Below are positions 1 through 12,318 of a DNA stretch of 64,000 bases, piece by piece. A program made the translations under genes and the position numbers. This stretch comes from Emydura subglobosa (taxonomy: Eukaryota > Chordata > Testudines > Chelidae), in the NCBI GenBank assembly GCA_007922225.1, contig ML680098.1, positions 4,695,679-4,759,678 on the forward strand, given 5' to 3'. Numbering within the stretch: the stretch's first letter is position 1; each line of letters starts with the position of its first letter. The notes below the pieces were generated by a model. That model was not told where the DNA came from and did not search any database. It worked only from the letters and a program-made list of their open reading frames with translations.

Positions 1-1224
1 GCATTGTGAACAAGATGACTATCTGGACTGCGGGGAGGGTAAGAAGAGAATGGAATGGATAGTACCAGAATTCTTATTCTGTAATTTCTATTTTCCTTAT
101 AAATCACAATTACTCAGAGATACACACATACATAGTCAGGCTGTAATGGACTTCTTTTCCCCCACCTAAATGATAGTGTTTTGAGCTCATTTGTGAAAAG
201 TAACATTTAACTAGGATAAGGCTTTTTTTTTTTTTTTTTAGTAAGGATTTCAGTCACAGGGAAATTAGGAATCCATTTAAACACTCAGAATCCATATTTC
301 AATATGGAATATGAAATACAATAAGCAATAGAGCTGTTATCTTTATGCTGGTTAAAGTGAAGTTTTCAAAACCACTTGTGTTTGGATTATCAAAAATTTC
401 AGACTTTTACCAGCATTCAAGCTTTCAAAAGAGACAACTTGAGTACAAACAATATGATTAGAAAGGAACAAATTCTGTTCTCACACTTTCATAAATATCC
501 AAAGCACCATAGTAAGATGAGAATTTAGCCCCTAATTTATTTTTTTTTAAAAGCTTGACATAATATCTATGTAGAATCAATTGAAGTAGCAATGAAAGCT
601 CTACCTTTTTACTCATTTTATAGGGTATAGACATACATGTGTAAAGATGATTATTAGCTACCTAAGCTTGGTCTTTAATAATTTCTGACAAAAGCCACTG
701 CTGAAGTATTGTAAGATATCATTGTAACAGTCTGGCTGGTCATTACTGGAGTCATTGCTCTATGCTTGAGACAATTAAGATTGCATGACAGGTGTGTTCT
801 TTCATTAGCCTAGGTCGAAACTGCTCCTCGAATGAGGTTCCCTGCTCCTGAAGCGGGCATATATTTTCTCCACCAATCCTTTCCATTGATCTTGCGGGCT
901 CAAGAAAATAAGAAGTTTCTTATGTTATATAATCATTCACTCTCACCGCACTATGAGGGGCTTGAAATTATCCAGGAGTGAAGGAGACATAGATGGCAGA
1001 AAAAGAGAAGCTGAATGCAATGCAAAGCTGTTGCTCCCAAAGAGTTATTCTACTCTTCCCTCCTCACTACATTCCTCCCTCTTTATAATCATGCTACCTT
1101 CTAGCTTCTCTGGTCATGTTCTACTTGAGTATGTGACATGTTATTCAGAGTTTGGAAGCAGAGAAGGTAGTAGTGACAGCTTTTATTCCTCTCCTCCTGT
1201 CATCTCTCTCTCTTTCTTTGTCAC

Positions 1225-1228
<4 letters not shown>
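1..1228. other. AT-rich unique DNA, no gene seen
   Basis: I see no gene and no repeat I can name. A T17 run lies at 223-239. The stretch before 1229 becomes CT-rich. Short open frames here have no recognisable family. Confidence 0.6.

Positions 1229-1263
<35 letters not shown>
1229..1263. repeat. poly(T) tract, 35 nt
   Basis: An uninterrupted T35 run follows a (CT)n-rich lead-in at about 1203-1220. It could be a plain homopolymer or the poly(A) end of a minus-strand retrocopy. No matching target duplication was found. Confidence 0.9.
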
Positions 1264-1270
<7 letters not shown>

Positions 1271-4200
1271 GATCCTGTTACTTGATCAACTCCATCTCAC
1301 TGCTGAAGCAGAGTCACTGCTGACCACCAGCAGGTTCTCCATAGCAACATCAGAGGGTCTAGCAACCAATGCCTGTCAATAGCTGGAGGAAGGAGTCACT
1401 CTCCCCAATAATTTTACATTTATGCTCTCAGACAAAGCAATATCAAACAATCCATCCACCAAAAGACAAGGTCTCACACCTGTACAGAAGTTTTTCCACC
1501 GCAAGATTCACTTCACTAGACAGATCTCTGCGGATATCATCACTGCCAACAATAGTGTACATCCGATCCTCCAATAAAAACATAAAGCTTAATTTGCAGT
1601 ACTACCTTTCTTTTTATTTCCATGCATTCACTCAATCTTTTCTGCACATATAATACCATTATTTTGTCTTGTATGCACAGTCAAAACTTTTTTTTTCCTC
1701 TTTTAAATCTTATGTCCATGTACCAGTAAAAAAAAAAGATGGAAGCCTAGTCCATTCTTAGGTGCAAATACAGAGAGAAACCCAATGTTTGATAGTTAAA
1801 CTGCAAATAAATTAAGATTTTTATTTTAAAAGATACGTGCATCGTCAGATCAGAACTAAAGGATAAATCCTACTCCCAACTCCTATTGCTAAATAGAGCC
1901 ATGACCCTGCTTAACCAATGGGGTTCCCCTGCAGAAGAGAAACATTAGGAATGAAACCAAGAGCAATGGGTTCCCTGAACTCTAAAAATCTGCCACAGGC
2001 CATTCACAATCCATAGTGAGGCTGGAGAAGCTGCACTGAAGAAGGCAGAGGGATGGTAGTAAATCCACAGCCACTTGAGCTCACGTTGGGGGTCTAGGAT
2101 TTGGTTCTAAAAGAGAAACTGCACATGAGAAAGGAAAATAGGGAAGTACATTTCCTTGAAGTTCAACTTCTAACTTTTCAACACAGCTTGTTTCCTTCAT
2201 AAACGGAGGAAAAAACTGATTTTCCAAAGGTTTTGAGGGACATCTAAAACCTTGGAATTAACTGAGGGCTCAGATAACCAGACGTTTCAGTTCCATTAAA
2301 CTCCTAGGCTCTGGACAGCTAGAGCAAAGATGAGCAGGAGTATAGTTGAAGAGTTCCCCTGATTCTGCAAACTTCAAGAACATCCAAGAAGCTGGGCTAT
2401 ACTTCTGAGGACCTTATAGGTCTGAGCCTTAAGCCTCTCTTGAGTGTAGCATAATAGTGGCATGCACTGATTGAAGTTTCAGTCAATGCAACATGAATGG
2501 TAAGAACGGTTTTGGTTTTTACTTTAGCAGAGACAGGCTAGATTTGTAAAGTTCAGGGCCATTTAGATCCAGGATATTGGTCTAAAGCACATCTCTAGTT
2601 TTTATATTTAAAGACTCTCATTATTAGTACTCTTCCCCATCTCCAAGGGGAAATATTAGGTTTGGCTTATTACTTGGTATTTTATACTTACACAATACAA
2701 TTCATCAGAGCATCTCACTGCCCTTATGGAAATGTCAAATTGGAGAGCATATTTAAATCATATTTACAAAGATTCAAATTGAGCAAAAATATGAGTGATA
2801 AACATAAGCACATTTAACATTAACTGCTAACACCAAAACTAAAGAAGAAAATATAAAGTGAGAAGATCAGAGAAACAATTCATCTCATCTTTCCCACCTC
2901 CACCACCTGCAATACCCAGACTTCAAGTGAGAGAACAGCCAATGAGCCTTAGGTTTCCAGGTGTCTGACAAATCTTTAGTTTTATAAGAGTGTAAACACC
3001 TCTTTTTTCATCATGCTGGAAGGACTGGCTTTTTTTTAATTCAATATCAATATCAAGTAATTTGGCAATTTGTTTTCCAATGATTTATCTATTTGTTTCC
3101 TTCTGGAGTTGCCAACAACTATCCTACCTGTTGATCTGTCACTCCATGTATTGGCTCTTACAAACATAATCTGTACATAATTTATCAAGTTTTTAGTAAA
3201 GTAGCAAAGCAAACTTCTTGCAACCTGAGCTGCAATAATGCTGTGCAGCTCTGGGTTGGCTGATTTTCTAAAATCTTGCACACTTCTATTCAATAAAAAA
3301 TTAACTGGTTACACACACAGTTTCTCTTTTCTTTTAGATCTATGATCACCTATGATAAGATGTGACACCAATTAAACACTTCACAGAATCAAGACACTAC
3401 AGACATATTAGAGATAGTCGTGCAGTTAAACTTCAAGAGGGGGCAATATAGGAAGATTCCTTATTAGAATTTAACACTAGAATTGAGGCAAGGGAATTAC
3501 ATAAATGAAAACTCAAATGTAGAACCATGAAAACTAAGTAAAAGCAATGACTAAAACAAGCTGAAGAGGAAAGGAAGCAATAAAGCACCATTTTTTGTAA
3601 TGCTGGGGCTATTGGAAACAAAATGCTTCTATTAGAAACGTGACAAAAATGTGGCAGTGTAAGAATTCAAGAAAAATTTATTCCTAAAGGCAGAGATAAA
3701 TTCATAATAATGGGCTATAAAATGTTCTCAGGGAGGGGAAATAGTAAAATAGTGTTAAGGCCTAATAATGAAATTATCAACTACAGGACAGAAGGATGAA
3801 TCTAAGATAAGTTGACAGAAAGAAAAAATGAAAAGAACACTGCAGAGGGTTTCCATATTTTAAAAAGGCATTGATGGGAGCCAACTGGTTGAACCTGCTT
3901 TTGCTTTTTATTTACTCCAAAATAAGAGAACTTCCTTCGTAACATCATAATCTTTTCAGTTGCCTTGAAAAGAAAAACTGCCAACTGTTTGATACGTGGA
4001 TTGAAAATTTTTTTTTTAAATGTATCTTCTACTGAAAGAGAGTTCCTAGACAGACACCGAAAGGGAAAAGCTGCCTTAATAATGCAACTTTACTCCCTTC
4101 TACTCCTCCAACAACTCCTCCTCCCCTTGGGAAACTGGCAAGTACCATCACATCTCACAACCCACATTAGGGCATTTCATCCTAGTCACAGTCATAGTAG

Positions 4201-5580
4201 TATCTGCATGGGAGCCACAAATACCCAGGTGGGACTGCCTTACCCTCACCTATTCCTCATTGTCGACCCATTGGTCTCTTCAAACTCCTGGTTACCCACC
4301 ACACACTCCTCCTGGAAGTCCCATTCGTATTCATTACGTCTGCTGATAGTCAGCCTTGGAAAAAGGCAACAGCCATCTTTAAGTTTCCTGAGTGGATAAG
4401 CAGGTGACTATCTCTTCCTCCTGTCTCAGGCAGACAGGTGAGGGGAACTGGACAGACAGCTTGAAAAGACAACAATCCTCAGAAAGGACAAGTCTCAACC
4501 CATATTTGGTTTAGAAAGGAATGCCGGACAGTATAAGAGTGGAGGGAGAAAGAATTAGACAGGGAGTAAGAATCAGATCTGGGCAGAGGGAAGTCAGAAT
4601 TGAGTATGAATCCAAGAGGTTGAAAAATAAAGACAATCAGAGAATTGGGGAACGAATGATGAGCATGAAGGGAGGGGCTGTACCTGTAAGTGAGAGGATG
4701 GAGCACTGACACTAGCAGCTGTCGGGTGTGTGCTGCCCCTGGGAGGGAAACTATACCTGTCAGAAGTGATTAAAGGCAGATGAGACTGGCCAGCAGATAA
4801 CTTTGTACAAGGACAGATTGCGACCAGTTACACAGGCTGCATTATACCAGTCTCCTCTATGGAGGTCTTTCGCTTAATCTTCCATATCACTTTGTCCTGT
4901 TCACTCTGCCCCCATGTTCTGTGAGATGGACGTACATAACGGCCTTTATACTCTTGTGCATGGGGGAAATATACGTATTTCCTGGTATTTGATTTCCTTC
5001 TCAGCAGTGAAGAGTCCTAACCGCCTTCAGACTTAACGGAGCAAAAGCCTTAAAAAGAGAACATTTGGGAAGGCAAAGAGAAGGAAATAAAGCTCCCAGG
5101 ACTAAAAGGAATGAGTTAAAAACAATTAAAATCTAAACATTTTAATCATTTTTGGAAGATGTGTAAAAGACAGTAAGTTGCTTAAATTACATGAAGTCTT
5201 AAGAAGAAGAGATAACCTTGACTAGTGAACATGCTTGCAGCAGTTAGAGAGACCACAGTGGATTTTCAATCACCATTTCAAACAGTGAGGTCAGTAAAGT
5301 CCTTTATCCTTATTATATCAAATGATTCAATACAGTGAAGCTTGTCTTAAATGACGACTGAAGAAAACAAATAGCATCTGCTTAACAGAGGTAATAAGTG
5401 GAGGATATATTCCATATATTTGGGAAATATTCCTTTTAAGACAGAAGACGACTAAATACTAGAGTGGTCTGTTCACAGATTTTCCTGCAGAAATTTCTGT
5501 CGGGTAAACAAGTGGAAACTGAAGCTAGATTTTATCTAGGTCCATGTTTGCACTGGAAACCCCAATGGCTTCAGGGAACA
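1264..5580. other. Mostly unique non-coding DNA
   Basis: There is no supported gene. One 89-bp minus-strand segment (1480-1568) looks weakly exon-like and is treated as a finding. An 85-codon minus-strand open frame at 3036-3293 has no recognised family, and AT-rich flanks make a chance origin likely. The segment 4760-5000 is less AT-biased and looks unique. Confidence 0.5.
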
Positions 5581-5813
5581 GTATTACCATAGCACCCAAT
5601 AGCCCCAATTAGGATTGGGCCCCACTGGGTTAGGGGCACACACAACCCCTGCACAAAGAGTTTACAATCAAAGCGAACAAGACAAAGGGCAGGAAGAGAA
5701 AGAAGCACAAGAAAGTGAAATTAGTTGACGAAAGTCACACAGTGGTAGAACCAGGAAGAAAACCATAGTCTCCTGAGTCCAAATCCAGTGTTTTACAACG
5801 CTGCCATGAAGCC
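5581..5813 (+). repeat. MIR/CORE-like SINE relic, sauropsid type
   Basis: The copy reads in order through landmarks I know from an old amniote repeat: 'attaccatagcaccca', 'ggattgggccccactgggtt', 'agagtttacaatcaaagc', 'aaagtcacacagtggtagaa', then 'ctcctgagtccaaatcc'. The last two are the classic MIR-style 'aaggtcacacag' and 'ctcctgagtcc' blocks. It matches the copy at 46092-46320 in the same orientation. Divergence is high, so it is ancient. The family label is from memory. Confidence 0.65.
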
Positions 5814-5930
5814 TTCCACCTCTAGGTTGCCTGTTCAAATCCAGCAGTGACAAAAAGTAGTAACTAACAACTGTTGGTCTCTGTCCAATAACTAATGGAC
5901 TACAGAGCCACATCACAAAATCCTCCAACC
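5814..5930 (+). repeat. tRNA-derived SINE fragment
   Basis: A pol III B-box-like stretch ('ctgttcaaatccagc', about 5831-5845) is followed by 'agtgacaaaaagtagtaac'. The same B-box and 'cagtagtgacaaag' tail recur at 56273-56305, where the A-box part is also present. Here the 5' half is missing, so this is a truncated copy lying directly against the MIR-like relic. Confidence 0.45.
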
Positions 5931-6724
5931 CAACAAATACTTATGCTTAAAATCTCAGTGAAGGAGCTAAGGATTAGATGCATCTGAAAAATCAGCTACC
6001 TTCTCACCACTAGAAGAAGTGCACACTGACAGAGCAGTGTGAAAAAGCTTGCACTTGTTTGCCCATGCTGTAGCTGTTCTGTAGATAAACCAAAGACTTT
6101 GCACTCCAGGACTCTCAGATCCACATTCTAACAACAGGTATTTTTAAAGCTTTGCTTTTACTACAAATCTATTGCGCGTGACTTGGGGTTTAGCACACGG
6201 ATTGCGGCACATCATGAATGCCCCATGATGATTCATGGAAAGTGGCTCCAAAATAACGACATGTTAAGATCTGAATTTATGATATACTAAATAAACAGTG
6301 AAGTAAGTACACAAATCAAAATTAGAGACACCCCTATGGTGGGTTGAAAACCTTTACAAGCATAGAATCAGGGCATCTGGAACATGCATTACAGGCCTCG
6401 CCTAGGATATTCTCAATCAGCTGAGACACTTGACAAAGGCTTTGACACAAATCATCATCATCTTAACCTTCCATACATCTGACACAATGAGGTACTCACT
6501 TGTAAAACACAAGTTTCTAAGAAGCAATCAAGCTTTTCCTGGCTGTGGCAGTATTACTTTGTTTGAGCAAGGGGATGGATTGACAAGGGAATCTATTACT
6601 TGCCTCAGCTGGTGTAGCCTATCATGGATACTCATTCAGAATTTTGGAAAAAGTATGATTATGGTAACAAGAGTCTTATTTTTATAGTTCTCCAAAACAT
6701 GCTACTGTCAATGCTTTACAGACG
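5931..6724. other. Non-coding DNA, nothing assigned
   Basis: No gene or recognisable repeat is visible. Two overlapping open frames at 6430-6830 show no domain signature. Confidence 0.5.
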
Positions 6725-6845
6725 TATAATTAAACAAGTCCCTGTCAAAACATCTTACAATCCAAAGGCTCAACCCAATTCCCATTCAAGGAAATTTCCA
6801 TCAAAATCCCTCAATTTCATTTTAAAGTAAGCTAGATCAAGACCT
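6725..6845 (+). repeat. MIR-like and palindromic-element fragments
   Basis: 'acaagtccctgtcaaaac' followed by 'atcttacaatccaaag' matches the 'agtccctgccc...agcttacaatct' segment of the MIR-like family at 5581. It runs into 'cccattcaaggaaattt' and 'ctagatcaagacc', which resemble the arms of the palindromic element at 38837. Both pieces are short and eroded. Confidence 0.4.
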
Positions 6846-9800
6846 GCTTGTGCAACATGGACACAAAGTAGCATTAAAAAGTATACAACCCTTCCCCCAT
6901 TCTCATTCCAAACTATTCCCCTCACCCCAGTAATTTAAGAGTTACTTTTTAAAATTGTCAACCCATGGAAATTCTATTCCTGCTCTTCGCTTAACCCTTT
7001 CCTAAACTCAAATGTATATTTTTTCTATTAAAAACATCCCTTGCACATTATTTTGTCTCTTCACAATTTCAAACATGCAGCCTTAGCTGGGTTAATTCCT
7101 TCTCACCAAGGTGATCTTGTCAGAATTTAAAAAATAAATAAATAAATAGAAATTATCCTTTCTATAGGTTTTCCAAACCCATCTTTGTTTGGCAGCTATA
7201 TGCTCAGTTTAAAATAACATACGTGTTATGGGCTACTATGGTAAACGCCATTGTGACAAACAGGCTTTGGTGAGAGCATGTTGAAAGCCAGTTAGGGTAT
7301 CAAGTTTAAGAAGGAGAGGCCATAAAACTTTCCTCTGACAACTATGATTAATGCAGATCAAAAACCATAATCGTATTTTTCTAAACCAATACACATTACA
7401 GCTTACAAAATAGTGTGAGAGCGATTATGAAAGAAAGAAAGTTAGAATAAACATTTGAGAGGAGAACACTCAGGAAATATCCACCCAGCATTCTTCTGTA
7501 AAATAAGCTTCTGGATGTCAGCGAAAACATTTTGGAGGCCTTCCTAAATAGCTCTGTTTAAACAAAGAGAGACAAATTCATTGCTTTTTGGGGGCAGAAG
7601 TAAACATGTAATTTCTGCCAAGTGGGGCTTTAAAATGATTAAATCACTGTTCCAGAAGTCATGGATATTTCCAAAATGCAAGCTTCCATTTGCTAATAGT
7701 TTTAAGGCAAACGAGGGTTACACAATCCAATCTCTAAGTGTTTTGCTCCAAATTGTCAAATGAAGTTGGTTCCATGTTATGTTGTGTTATAGTGGTCATC
7801 TGCTCAGATGCACGTGCATGTCTATATGCCAAAACTATGTACAAGGGCTGCGCAGATCCCTTTTCTGAGACAAGCTAGAATGGTCACTTTATAAAACAAT
7901 AAAAAAATCTCAAAAGAAACAGCCAGTCAAATATACATGCCAGACTGAATGAAACATCTAGCTAATTCACCTTGTTCAATGTAAACTGATTTATTCTTTT
8001 ACTTCATGAACAAGTAATTTTTTATGTAAATCATAAAACTCAAATCATATATCTTCCTGCTGCATTTGGAATAGCAAAGTTTTTATCTGAATTAGGTGGT
8101 TTTTCACTATGTAGATTTTCTGTTTTATGTTAATAGATTTTCCTCCTTTACATTTTCCTGTTGCATATTAGATGGAATTGAATATTTTTTCATGTAAGGA
8201 CAATAAATATAAAACCATAGAGTGTTCATCATCATACCATAGCTATCATTCAAGGTAAGTGAGAGAGCCTGCACTCTGGTTAAAATTTCTCTAAGTAAGT
8301 TCACACCACTAGTGAGTACAATAGATTAGATAGCAAATTCAAATGTATATTAAAACACAAAATAGTGTTTTATGGCAAAAACAAAAATAGACAGAAAACG
8401 TAGGTCATATTGCAACAGAATTCTAAATCTCTTTTTTCCCCATATGTACAAAAACCTAAGATGACAAAATGAGTAGACAGTACAGTTCAGATTTCTCCCG
8501 TTTTATAGTATTGATGGGATTTTCATCATACTGAAGAGTTTAGGGACAGGCAAAATTACTTTTGCATACTGTAATTTGTCTAGCATATTGGAAACCAGAA
8601 GGCTGTTTCTGAAATTCTAGCCACGTTCTTTCAATCTTTTCTCCCCACTTTTTTCAATCTATGTTTTTCCAAGACTACAATTTTCTGTTTTATTTTTTGT
8701 TTTTTTTGCTCTGAAGAAAAATCTGGAGGAAAAAATTGCTGTGTGTGTGGTGCTCCTAGTGAAAGTAATACGGTTTACTCATCAGAAATCCTCTCTTTTT
8801 AAAGACGTACGTATATATGAACGTTTGTTCATCTTGGAAATATCTGCAACTTTCAAAGGTGGTGTTCAGAAAAGAGATCCTAAAGTTATTCTTTTGAAAC
8901 CCACACAGCTCACCATACAAAATTTAACTAGCACACTGAGAAGGAATTCACATATATGATAACTAAAATAGTCTGTTTTCTTATCAGATATTATAGATTA
9001 TTTGAATGTTTTTAAATGCAGAAGCATACTTCTTTATGACATTCAGTATAATCAACTGAGTCAATTAATTCTAAATAGATTCAAGGAAGAGGGGAAAATA
9101 GAATCAGGGTGTGTGTGTGTGTGTGTGTACGTACAGACAACGAAGTCATTAATTAAGATATGCCTGACTGCTAGCAATGGAGTCACTCTCATCTACATGG
9201 CTTCCCAGGACTAGTGTGTGCTTTCAGAATCTGGGTAGCCTTCTCCATGGCTCTGCCCCGTTGGTGCTGATTATGTATGATTAATGATTTAAAGGAATAA
9301 AAAGAGAAAGGTCAACTTCTGAGTTCAAGACAGAGCAGCTACACAGGGAGTAATTAAGATACTTGTGTAAGCATGATTAATAAGCACAAACTGGCACACT
9401 GTGCTGTAAACAAGATGCAAGCAGATGGCTAGGATGAAACAGATTTTTCCTAAAAAGCAATTTTTCAATGTCTTGAAAGTTGGCTTATTCCCCTCCCTCC
9501 ACCCCCAAATCTTACAAAACTCATCCTTTACGCATCCTAAAAGAAAGTAACAGTAATCCCTTCAACATTCACCCATTTCAGACTTTTATATTTATATATA
9601 TAAAATACACACACACTCACATAACTAGAGTTTGCATGTAAATGGATTCAACTCATCTTTGTTTAACATTGTCTTTTATGTAGAGTTTCATGAATTGCTA
9701 AGCCTGACAAGGTTCACTGGGAATCTTTTAACTCCCACCCACAAGTTCTCCCTAGCTGTCATGTGACTGGCAGTATAGAGGGATCAGCAATGGCATTTAT

Positions 9801-11894
9801 GGAGAAAGCTGGAAGACAGGTGTCAGAACGGTCCAGCAGGCAAACCTAACGAACACTAATCAGCTCTGGTGTTCTTTACAATCCATATCTAATTCACAAG
9901 TTTCATTCTTTCTGAAAAACAATTACTAGGTTTTGAAGTTCATTGTGCATTTACTCAACTGTCTCTTCACATTAACGTAAGTGGAAGCAAGAAAAAAATA
10001 GAGTCAGCAGGGAAGGGACATCAAAAGATCTTAGAATGGATGAAGACTTTATTTTAAAAGTAATATAATTACAGATGTGTGTAATGTTTTACAATAAAGT
10101 TACATCTTTTATGCACCAGAAAAATATTAGCTGTTTGTCTCTCCAACTGAAATGCTAGCATTTAAAAATGACTTTACTGAGGAAAACAAAAATTCTCATC
10201 ATGACATCAAACAAATGTATGGATACTAAGCCACTGGTGTGAACTACAGAATGATTATGGCATCTGAAATATCTGTAAACATGCTGGTACAGCTGGTACC
10301 CCAAAAGCACCCCACTAAGAAATACAGGAAAAATATTCTACGTGTTTTATCTTCTCTATAGTCAATATCAGATATTCTCTTAATGGTAAATGTTGCCTCA
10401 TGTACATCTGTTTTTTAAACTCTACATTCCATATTGATAAATCCTCTTAAAGTTCGAGTATATAATCTGGTAAAGTCTCACCTAATATTCATTGGTGGTA
10501 GTGTTACTGACTTCAACACTGGGAAATTTGCTTTTGTGTTATACTATATTAGGCAGCATCTTAAACAGACATTTTCAGATAAAATGTGGATTTTGCTTTG
10601 GATACTTCATTTTCACTTTCTCACTAGTGCCTATAAGAACACAGCATCTGTTATACAAATAATCCTGTTTCTCCCTATAATTAACTTCCTTTATAAACCT
10701 CTCAATGTAGGAAGTAATACTATATAAGTGAAATGGAAAAAGAGTACTATATCAGAGTTCATTTCAACACCATTTCATTATTCATGAATACTGCTTAATG
10801 TTCTTATTTAAGTGTCAGAATCTTTTCCCCAGAAATGGTCAAATATTCAGACTTCCCTATGTTAGATGTTTCAGAATGGCATTTAGATGTCAATAGTGAT
10901 CTAGAAGCCCTCCAACTATCCAAATTTTGATGCTTGCAAGAGAGTACTCATATCAAGAGATTCTGAGAGCATTTAGAATTTTGCGTCAAAACCCAGAGGT
11001 GGAGGAGGGGCATTGTATGTCCCCAAATAATTTAATAGCTATTTACGATGCCTGAAAATCAAAATTTGATGGCTAAGCTGAATTGGTCAAGAATTTTTCA
11101 CTGGGGCATTATTACAACTGCCATTAAGACAAATCCATTTTAACCTTGATTTTCACCATGGCACAGTAAATCACCAAACAGAGGCCTGGGATTTCCACGA
11201 AAAAATGTTCTGTTTTGTACTAAGAAGAAAAGTTGTAAGCAACGTGCAAAAGAAGTTTTTGTTTGTTTATTTGTTTTACAACAAAGCCATTTTCCATCAT
11301 AGACATGGCTTGCACACTCACTTTTAGGTATTTAACAGACCACTTGAATAGGTTAAGAAAAAAGTGGGTAGTATGCCGTAGTTTTGAGCATGTCTCTGAA
11401 CCTGGACATCCATCAATTGGTAATTATCTTATCCTGGCCACCTGACTGCATTACCAGTAGTGTGACAGTTAAAAGGGCACAGAACGTTCATCTCACTCAG
11501 ACAGTTTACTAACACACCGATAACCCATGCTTATTCTTGGATGTATCTGAAGCAGTGTTTAGGATAGAGGTCGGGAGCCCAGAACACAATCTTTCAGGCT
11601 CATCTGAAATACACTTCACTTAATATTTGTGTGTCACTAGCTTATATGGAGTGAGTAAGTAGTCTCTAGCTCCCAGTTTACCCACCCCACAATTAACCAC
11701 CTTGTTGGCAGCCTCAAGAGAAAGGCCAAAAAATAAATAGGCAACTACTCTTATCCACAGAAAATACACAAAGCAAAAAAGGGGGGGAAATTGTTCTTAG
11801 TTTAGAAAGTATTGACTTGTGTGACCCAAACTAACTAAGTCAAGCACACAGACAAAAGAGCAAGATAAAATTACTTTTATATGGATGAACTATG
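6846..11894. other. Unique AT-rich DNA with simple repeats
   Basis: No gene is supported. (AAAT)n lies at 7129-7148, (GT)10 at 9109-9128 and (TA)n/(CA)n at about 9592-9622. The segment 9230-9450 has normal base composition and several homeodomain-like TAAT cores, so it could be conserved non-coding DNA, but conservation cannot be seen from one sequence. Confidence 0.5.
9109..9128. repeat. (GT)10 microsatellite
   Basis: Ten perfect GT units are followed by an ACGTAC interruption. It is a simple dinucleotide repeat. Confidence 0.95.
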
Positions 11895-12050
11895 GGATTG
11901 ACCCAGCAAAATGCTGAGCACCGTGTCCCAGATCAGGTAATACACATGTCAGACACACACAGTTAACTTTAAATCATTTGAGTGGTGCCACTGACTTCAA
12001 ATGGGACAAGTCATATACTTAGTTGTTTTTTCTGGATCAGAGCCAGAATG
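11895..12050. repeat. Palindromic MITE-like element, decayed
   Basis: The left end has 'gacccagcaaaatgctgagc' and the right end has 'cttagttgttttttctggat' followed by 'cagagcc'. The centre holds 'ccactgacttcaaatgggac'. This is the arrangement of an abundant sauropsid palindromic family, also seen at 38837-38936, where the arms are better preserved. It was probably moved by a DNA transposase; the family is not assigned. Confidence 0.5.
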
Positions 12051-12063
12051 CTCAACAGACCTT

Positions 12064-12318
12064 TGGCTACACCTGCACTGCAGCAGAGGGGTGTAATTTG
12101 TAGCTCATATAGATGTACACACACTAGCCTTAATCTAGCTAGCTCACTAAAAATAGCGATGAGGATACAGTGCCATGGGCTGCAGCACAGACTGCACAAG
12201 AGCACCGAACCCCCCTGACTGCATACTCACCTGTGCAGTCCATGCAGAATCACACACTGCAGCATCCTCACTACTATTTTTAGTAACTAAACCACTAGTT
12301 GTAACGTAGACATAACCT
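12064..12318. mobile_element. hAT-like MITE, decayed
   Basis: The element opens with 'tggctacacctgcactgcag' and closes with 'gtaacgtagacataacc', whose reverse complement reads 'ggttatgtctacgttac'. This is the end pair of the 'gtatgtctacactgc' elements common in turtles. Internally 'ctagctcactaaaaatagc' is matched in inverted form by 'actatttttagtaact', so the copy is partly palindromic. It begins 14 bp after the previous element. No clear target duplication remains. Confidence 0.5.

Noticed and set aside
3036..3293. 85-codon minus-strand open frame
   Set aside because: The peptide looks protein-like in places but has no recognised family, splice context or supporting frame nearby.
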